Below, in pieces: positions 62,600 through 64,000 of a stretch of 64,000 bases of DNA. This DNA comes from Acanthosepion lycidas. Lineage: Eukaryota; Mollusca; Cephalopoda; Sepiida; Sepiidae. Each line of letters starts with the position of its first letter. Positions within the stretch are counted from its first letter, which is position 1. The stretch covers positions 58,103,292 to 58,167,291 of the forward strand of contig OZ010611.1 in NCBI GenBank assembly GCA_963932145.1, written 5' to 3'. The notes beneath the pieces were generated by a model. It was not told where the DNA came from, ran no database searches, and saw only the letters and a list, made by a program, of their open reading frames with translations. A program made the position numbers and the translations under genes.

Positions 62600-64000
62600 A
62601 GGCCCCCCTCTAAATCTGGATTGAAATTATTTTTCATTCTAATTCATAGAAATGGAGTAGCGTGCAATGGTGTTGTCTCATACATCTGTTAGTTAGTAGA
62701 AAAATTTGTGGGCACAAATTGGTGATCAGTGACTTATTCTCTTCTGTTTGAGCCTTGTCTTTAGCTTTTTCTTCTATATTTAATATTATGTAGAGGCAAG
62801 GCCCCCCTCTAAATCTGGATTGAAATTATTTTTCATTCTAATTCATAGAAATGGAGTAGCATGCAATGGTGTCGTCTCATACAACTGTGAGTTAGTAGAA
62901 AAATTTGTGGGCACAAAATGGGTGATAAGTGACTTATTCTCTTCTGTTTATGCCTTGTCTTTACCTTTTTCTTCTATATTTAACATTATGTAGAGGCAAG
63001 GACCCCCTCTAAATCTGGGTTGAAATTATTTTTCATTCTAATTCATAGAAATGGAGTAGCGTGCAATGGTGTCGTCTCATACAACTGTGAGTTAGTAGAA
63101 AAATTTGTGGGCACAAAATGTTTGATCAGAGTCTTATTCTCTTCTGTTTATGCCTTGTCTTTAGCTTTTTCTTCTATATTTAACATTATGTAGAGGCAAG
63201 GCCCCCCTCTAAATCTGGATTGAAATTATTTTTCATTCTAATTCATAGAAATGGAGTAGCGTGCAATGGTGTTGTCTCATACATCTGTTAGTTAGTAGAA
63301 AAATTTGTGGGCACAAATTGGTGATCAGTGACTTATTCTCTTCTGTTTGAGCCTTGTCTTTAGCTTTTTCTTCTATATTTAATATTATGTAGAGGCAAGG
63401 CCCCCCTCTAAATCTGGATTGAAATTATTTTTCATTCTAATTCATAGAAATGGTGTAGCGTGCAATGGTGTCGTCTCATACAACTGTGAGTTAGTAGAAA
63501 AATTTGTGGGCACAAAATGTTTGATCAGAGTCTTATTATCTTCTGCTTATGCCTTGTCTTTAGCTTTTTCTTCTATATTTAACATTATGTAGAGGCAAGG
63601 CCCCCCTCAAAATCTGGATTGAAATTATTTTTCATTCTAATTCATAGAAATGGAGTAGCGTGCAATGGTGTTGTCTCATACAACTGTGAGTTAGTAGAAA
63701 AATTTGTGGGCACAAAATGGGTGATCAGTGTCTTATTCTCTTCTGTTTGTGCCTTGTCTTGAACTTTTTCTTCTATATTTAACACTATGTAGAGGCAAGG
63801 CCCCCCTCTAAATCTGGATTGAAATTATTTTTCATTCTAATTCATAGAAATGGAGTAGCGTGCAATGGTGTCGTCTCATACAACTGTGAGTTAGTAGAAA
63901 AATTTGTGGGCACAAAATGTTTGATCAGAGTCTTATTATCTTCTGCTTATGCCTTGTCTTTAGCTTTTTCTTCTATATTTAACATTATGTAGAGGCAAGG
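62600..64000 (+). repeat. Satellite trimer and dimer duplications at the right end
   Basis: GTTGTCTCATACATCTG with ACAAATTGGTGATC recurs at about 62672 and 63271 (599 bp), and TTATTATCTTCTGCTTATGCC-type monomers recur at about 63530 and 63930 (400 bp). The window ends inside this array. Confidence 0.75.

Larger units (their letters stand above)
27850..64000 (+). repeat. Satellite array, block 3 (~200-bp monomer, homogenised type)
   Basis: About 181 monomers, all in the same orientation as blocks 1 and 2. The first four or five resemble the left blocks. From about 28.7-29.0 kb the diagnostic sites change together: five A in GTAGAAAAATTTG, CTGGATTG for CTGGCTTG, and CTTTAGC often replacing CTTTACC. 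Monomers are nearly always 199-200 bp and differ little. Two variants recur: GGGTGATCAGTG and TTTGATCAGAG. The block contains higher-order repeats listed below and runs off the right end of the window. The many 60-97-residue frames are the same repeat read through and are not genes. Confidence 0.97.

Noticed and set aside
27850-64000. CENP-B box or hammerhead ribozyme inside the monomer
   Set aside because: No match to the CENP-B box pattern and no CTGATGA...GAAA hammerhead core was seen. The only dyads are short (TTCTA/TAGAA and TGATCA).

Overview
This 64 kb window is eukaryotic, almost certainly animal, heterochromatin. About 50 kb of it (1-5424, 17601-26042, 27850-64000) is one satellite family with a monomer of about 200 bp. 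All copies run head to tail in the same orientation, roughly 250 monomers in total. No host protein-coding gene was recognised. A U2-like sequence with the CAAAG spelling, a CsRn1-like Ty3/gypsy element and a Tx1-like LINE together suggest an invertebrate, probably a protostome or arthropod-type genome, but the species cannot be named from the sequence.

Layout. (1) 1-5424: diverged satellite. (2) 5425-17600: a nested transposon island. A Ty3/gypsy LTR element (LTR, gag, pol, LTR) has its 5' LTR split by a roughly 6.2 kb non-LTR retrotransposon (5654-11899), followed by a 247-bp structured, SINE-like segment (11900-12146) that begins with a U2 snRNA-like sequence. The LINE encodes a zinc-knuckle ORF1 and a decayed endonuclease-reverse transcriptase ORF2. 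Its 3' tail abuts U2-like sequence, as does the tail of the SINE-like segment, and the LTR itself carries a U2-like block. (3) 17601-26042: diverged satellite with local dimer, trimer and pentamer duplications. (4) 26043-27849: a 1.8 kb insertion with TG...CA ends and a TATA target duplication, read as a solo LTR. (5) 27850-64000: satellite again. After about 28.8 kb it changes to a more uniform subfamily with higher-order repeats: a tandem 17-mer (3394 bp, no difference found where compared) and a nested 11-mer/22-mer (about 2192/4385 bp).

The whole reads as a satellite array with an older, diverged, transposon-bearing left part and a younger, recently amplified right part, as known at the edges of centromeric or pericentromeric arrays. 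The most unusual signal is the repeated pairing of retroelement 3' tails with U2 snRNA-like sequence around 11.9-12.2 kb. Nothing here looks like an active host operon or pathway.
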